From contig JH153192.1 of assembly GCA_000226015.1 (NCBI GenBank), forward strand, positions 15,890 to 37,596: a stretch of DNA of 21,707 bases, given 5' to 3'. Source of the stretch: Mnemiopsis leidyi (Eukaryota; Ctenophora; Tentaculata; Lobata; Bolinopsidae). The notes under the pieces are model-generated. The model searched no databases. It was not told where the DNA came from and saw only the letters and a program-made list of their open reading frames with translations. Made by a program: the position numbers and the translations under genes. Positions 18,654 to 21,707 of the stretch are shown piece by piece (the first letter of the stretch is position 1; each line of letters opens with the position of its first letter).

Positions 18654-19793
18654 ATGACTGAAGAAGACGCGACTATAGATCTCGAGAACATAACAGGTAA
18701 GTCAATTCTCAGATGATGATAGTGCACATTGCAACAAGCGGTATCAGGGTCGGTTTTAAATGGGTTCCAACTTTTATAACAACTAAATCTTAAAAACCTC
18801 GATATACTGTTCTCTGATTTATAGTCAGCTTGTATTATCCCTGCTTGGAGAAAACTGGCATCTTTTTACTTGTGATGAAAGTAAAGCGAACTAAACTATT
18901 TTTTAATCAGGGGCTGAGTTCTATGACGCCGAGATGACATTGTCAAACGTCCCCAATTTTCCTACGCCAAGAACCATTGCCGAGAGTAAAACTACTTTAG
19001 ATCACACTGTAAGTTTTATCGCTTACTCTGTTGTGTACTCTTTCGTTTACTATGTACTGAACTGTGTTGTGTACTGTGTAGTTTACTGCGTAGTTTTATG
19101 TGAATTGTACTGTGTACTGTACAGCATACTGTGTTGTGTTGTGTTCTGTATTTTGTTCTGTCTGGTAACCATGGTAACTAAACTTTGATTCAGGTGTGTA
19201 TAGAAGACCTTCCCTCGCCCCCGAAGATTCCCCCCTCGCGCGCCGACAACGTGCAGTCACGTGTAGACCAGTTCAACAAGTGGACACATCTGTCGCAAAC
19301 CCTAGCTAAAGACTCCTTTGTGGACGTCAGTCATGAGTTTATCTTCTCTAACATTCTCTATTGTTGAAGTTGTATGCAGTGATACTACTCCTCTCACTCC
19401 TATTCATGTAATATAGTTCTAGGCTTTAGAACCTTCAGAAAACACGTTCCGACACAGTCCTGTATATAAAAACTTCACCTCTCCCAGGACACCACACATT
19501 CCCCTCTTCGCCGCTCCGCTCTGCGTGACGTCACTCAGGACAACTCCCCCTCCGGGCGTAAACGAAAACTGAAAAAGCAGGTCTCATTTGTTGAGCACAA
19601 CGAGAGCGACATCTACCTCTATACCCCTGCTCCTTCACAAAACGCGCACAGCCCCGCAAGTCTCATTGTTCACTCGCCGCCTCCGTACGAGCAGATAGCT
19701 GGCCTCATCACTAATAGAAAGAGACATGTAAACATGAACAGATCCGATCAGTTTTTCGACGCAGCTTCCTCATTCTCCCGCAATATTCGGTAG
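18654..19793 (+). CDS. Unrecognised 192-aa protein with CDK-type sites and a PP1-docking-like motif
   Basis: Four exons, 18654-18696, 18911-19008, 19194-19325 and 19488-19793, join without phase conflict and end in TAG. That consistency, with GTAAGT/GTCAGT donors and CAG acceptors, supports a real gene. I do not recognise the family. Seen: an acidic start (MTEEDATIDLENITG); a conserved-looking NFPTPRTIAESKTTLD segment (about 25-45); WTHLSQTLAKDSF (about 80-92); then SPLRRSALRDVTQDNSPSGR followed by basic KRKLKKQVSFVEHNESD, where KQVSF fits the PP1-docking pattern [RK]x[VI]xF; a tail with YTPAP, HSPAS and HSPPPYEQ. At least six SP/TP sites. No membrane segment or signal peptide. The ALRDVTQDNSPSG patch faintly recalls the DDNSPG segment of CDCA3, too little for a name. 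Likely a nuclear, cell-cycle-phosphorylated, largely disordered protein (inference). Confidence 0.75.
19009..19193 (+). repeat. Low-complexity TGTGTACTG-rich intron tract
   Basis: Intron 2 of the 192-aa gene is filled (about 19020-19165) with degenerate units of the type TTGTGTACTGTG / TAGTTTACT. The plus-strand open frame here reads a repetitive Val/Tyr/Cys string and is not a protein. Confidence 0.8.
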
Positions 19794-21707
19794 TGAGGGT
19801 TGGATAATTGTAGTTTTTGTTGATTTTATTATTGGGTAATATCAAGATTATTTATTTATTTGACCTCTGTATTTGTTTTCGTTTTCAGAGATTTTACTCA
19901 GTTATTATAATATTATACTCTATTTTGATCTGATTCTGTTTCTATACTGAACGAAATACTTCAAGCCATATTTTATGTCTTGAGTAAAATTTACTAAAGC
20001 AAGAAAGTCGTAAATGTGTCAATTTAAAGCTGGTTTTGTATTGGAGTATATCTGTTTTAATAATAGCACCGCAGGTATTTTGTAAATTCTTTAATCGTTG
20101 TGGACGAAGGTACTGTTTTCTGATTTTTGCAATCCAATGGCAGGGTGCTCCAAATATTTTAGATTTTCCAGCAAAAGGTAGAGAAAAGGCAGATTACGAA
20201 GATATCTCGGAATTTTTGAAATTGGGCAGATCTTTATTTGTGATTTGGAATTTGGTGCCAATTCTTGCGGTACCAATTCTTGCGAATTTCACTCTTTTCG
20301 ATCTTCAGGAACAAAAAAAATCTAAAAACATTTCTTATCCATTTGTCGTAATCTCTCGCCTGTTTGTACACCTTTTTGCTGCTGTTTTTTATTTGAAACC
20401 GTTTTTGGAATTTCTAGCTTGGTAAATATTTGACGTATTAGTTGGCTTATTTATTTGAAGTATTCAGTCAAAATATTATAAAAGTTAGCAGCCTTCGACA
20501 GTTATTGGATCGTTTTCCTATTTCGTTTTATTATTCAACAAACTTCGTAATCAACCAATTGAAATTGGCTTTTGACTACTCAAGAAAGAAGAGACTCCCT
20601 CGTTCAAATTATAAACAAGAATTGCGCCCGCTTGGTTAGGTCTCAGGCGGACGCTAGATTTCCATCTCTTCAATTGTACAGCAACTACTATGCGGATATA
20701 AGATTAACCTGTGCTAAAAACAATTGTGACCGTGTTAAAGATATAAAATAAATTGACATCATATCTGTCATGTCGCGGTTATACCCGACAATTGCACCTC
20801 AAAGAATGCCGGACCGTTTGATCTTGACAATATTCGTCTCAAATCCCGCTTGAGAAATTATAACTATAAGCGGTGCCTGTGATAATATCGGCTGTAAAGT
20901 TAGAAAGAATGACCAATTTTATCGTAACTAATAGTAATGTGATAAATGAAATGTCAGCTGTAAAGATTTAAGGACCTGTTTACAACCAGAACTAAGATAA
21001 CTTTATCGACGCGGTGCAGTTATGTATTTTAACGAAGCAGTTTGTGATAACAATTACAACTTCATTAGTAACAGCTGATCATTACTCAAGGTCTAAAATA
21101 TCAAGCGTTGATGTTTTGTCATAATTTCGGCGATACGTTATACGACGGTAGTCCATTAACCTACTATACTTGCACGCAACACGAACCAAAGGCGAAGGAA
21201 TAATAAAATCGTGCAGATATATTGGCGCGGAACTCGTGCAGGACTCAGTACGCGTTGAATTCGGCACATGGGCGCATTAGACCTGCATTTATTCAGTTCA
21301 CCGTGTTGAGTGTTTTACTTTGTGCGCAAAATTAAACTTCCCAGAGTGTAGTTCCGTTCGTACTTGTTGTGAGTTCGGTATTCTTCGGTACGACTATAGT
21401 ACCTAACTTAACATGAATTGTCTGAATTATCTTTTATCAATTTGTATTTAAACTATTGCATCTTGACAGTTGACAGTGAACCATACAAGTTTTAAGCTGT
21501 CCGCACCTTTTGTTCGTTTTCCGCCAAACGAAAACTTTAGCATCCGACCCCTTTCACGTTTATCATTATGCACACCCATTTGCCGACAGTTCTTGTTTTA
21601 CAAAGATCTACCGTCTCCGTGATATGTTGGTCAGTTGAGCTGCAAATGCGGTCCAAGTAGCCACGCGCAATTGCATGTGTTGGACGAGAAATTTCTTAAG
21701 CAAATAA
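19794..21707. other. Terminal 1.9 kb with no supported gene
   Basis: Begins with the 3' UTR of the 192-aa gene. The longest plus-strand frame (20036-20425) starts at TTG, shows no recognisable motif and lacks clear flanking splice sites. A short tandem (ACCAATTCTTGCG-like, twice) lies at 20256-20286. The last 500 bases have a CCGCCAAAC segment (about 21520-21529) that only partly resembles an E2F site. Nothing else supported. Confidence 0.5.

Noticed and set aside
20036..20425. 129-aa plus-strand frame with hydrophobic stretches
   Set aside because: Non-ATG start, no motif, no splice context; cannot be told from chance.

Overview
This window is eukaryotic nuclear DNA, almost certainly from an invertebrate or early-branching animal. 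The genes are split by short introns with GT..AG borders, the spacers are AT-rich and full of repeats, and the proteins (a p53-family factor, U2AF35, a p107/p130-type pocket protein, the GINS subunit Psf3) are a metazoan set. The species cannot be named from the sequence. I rebuilt every gene by joining exons by eye and checking that splice phases agree, so exon borders are inferred.

Layout. Three genes lie head-to-tail on the minus strand in the first half. A divergent p53-family gene has its DNA-binding-domain exons between 2395 and 1014; its N-terminal exons are unresolved and no tetramerisation exon was found. A complete U2AF1 (U2AF35) gene runs 5643 to 4041 in 3 exons, giving 212 aa. A complete p107/p130-like gene runs 10745 to 6857 in 7 exons, giving 956 aa. 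A 6-kb spacer (about 10.75-16.85 kb) follows. It holds a decayed LINE-type retrotransposon 3' end, a GC-rich foldback repeat, dispersed repeat families, and a degenerate tRNA-Asp-like element flanked by 35-bp direct repeats. Two plus-strand genes come next: GINS3/PSF3 (16857-18045, 3 exons, 206 aa) and an unrecognised 192-aa protein (18654-19793, 4 exons) with many proline-directed phosphosites and a PP1-docking-like motif. I see no convincing gene in the last 1.9 kb.

How the genes relate. Most act in the cell cycle: p107/p130 with E2F represses S-phase genes, Psf3 belongs to the replicative CMG helicase, p53-family factors act in damage response or germline quality control, and the 192-aa protein looks like a CDK/PP1-regulated protein. 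Two consensus E2F sites lie upstream of the p53-like gene.

The most striking observation is in U2AF1, which encodes the factor that reads the 3' splice-site AG. The 5' splice site of its intron 1 lies in a roughly 3-copy 38-bp tandem repeat, and the 3' splice site of the same intron lies in a roughly 3-copy 43-bp tandem repeat. Of the nine donor/acceptor pairs, only one gives a full-length protein; the other eight reach a stop codon early. This is the layout of a possible poison-splicing autoregulatory switch.
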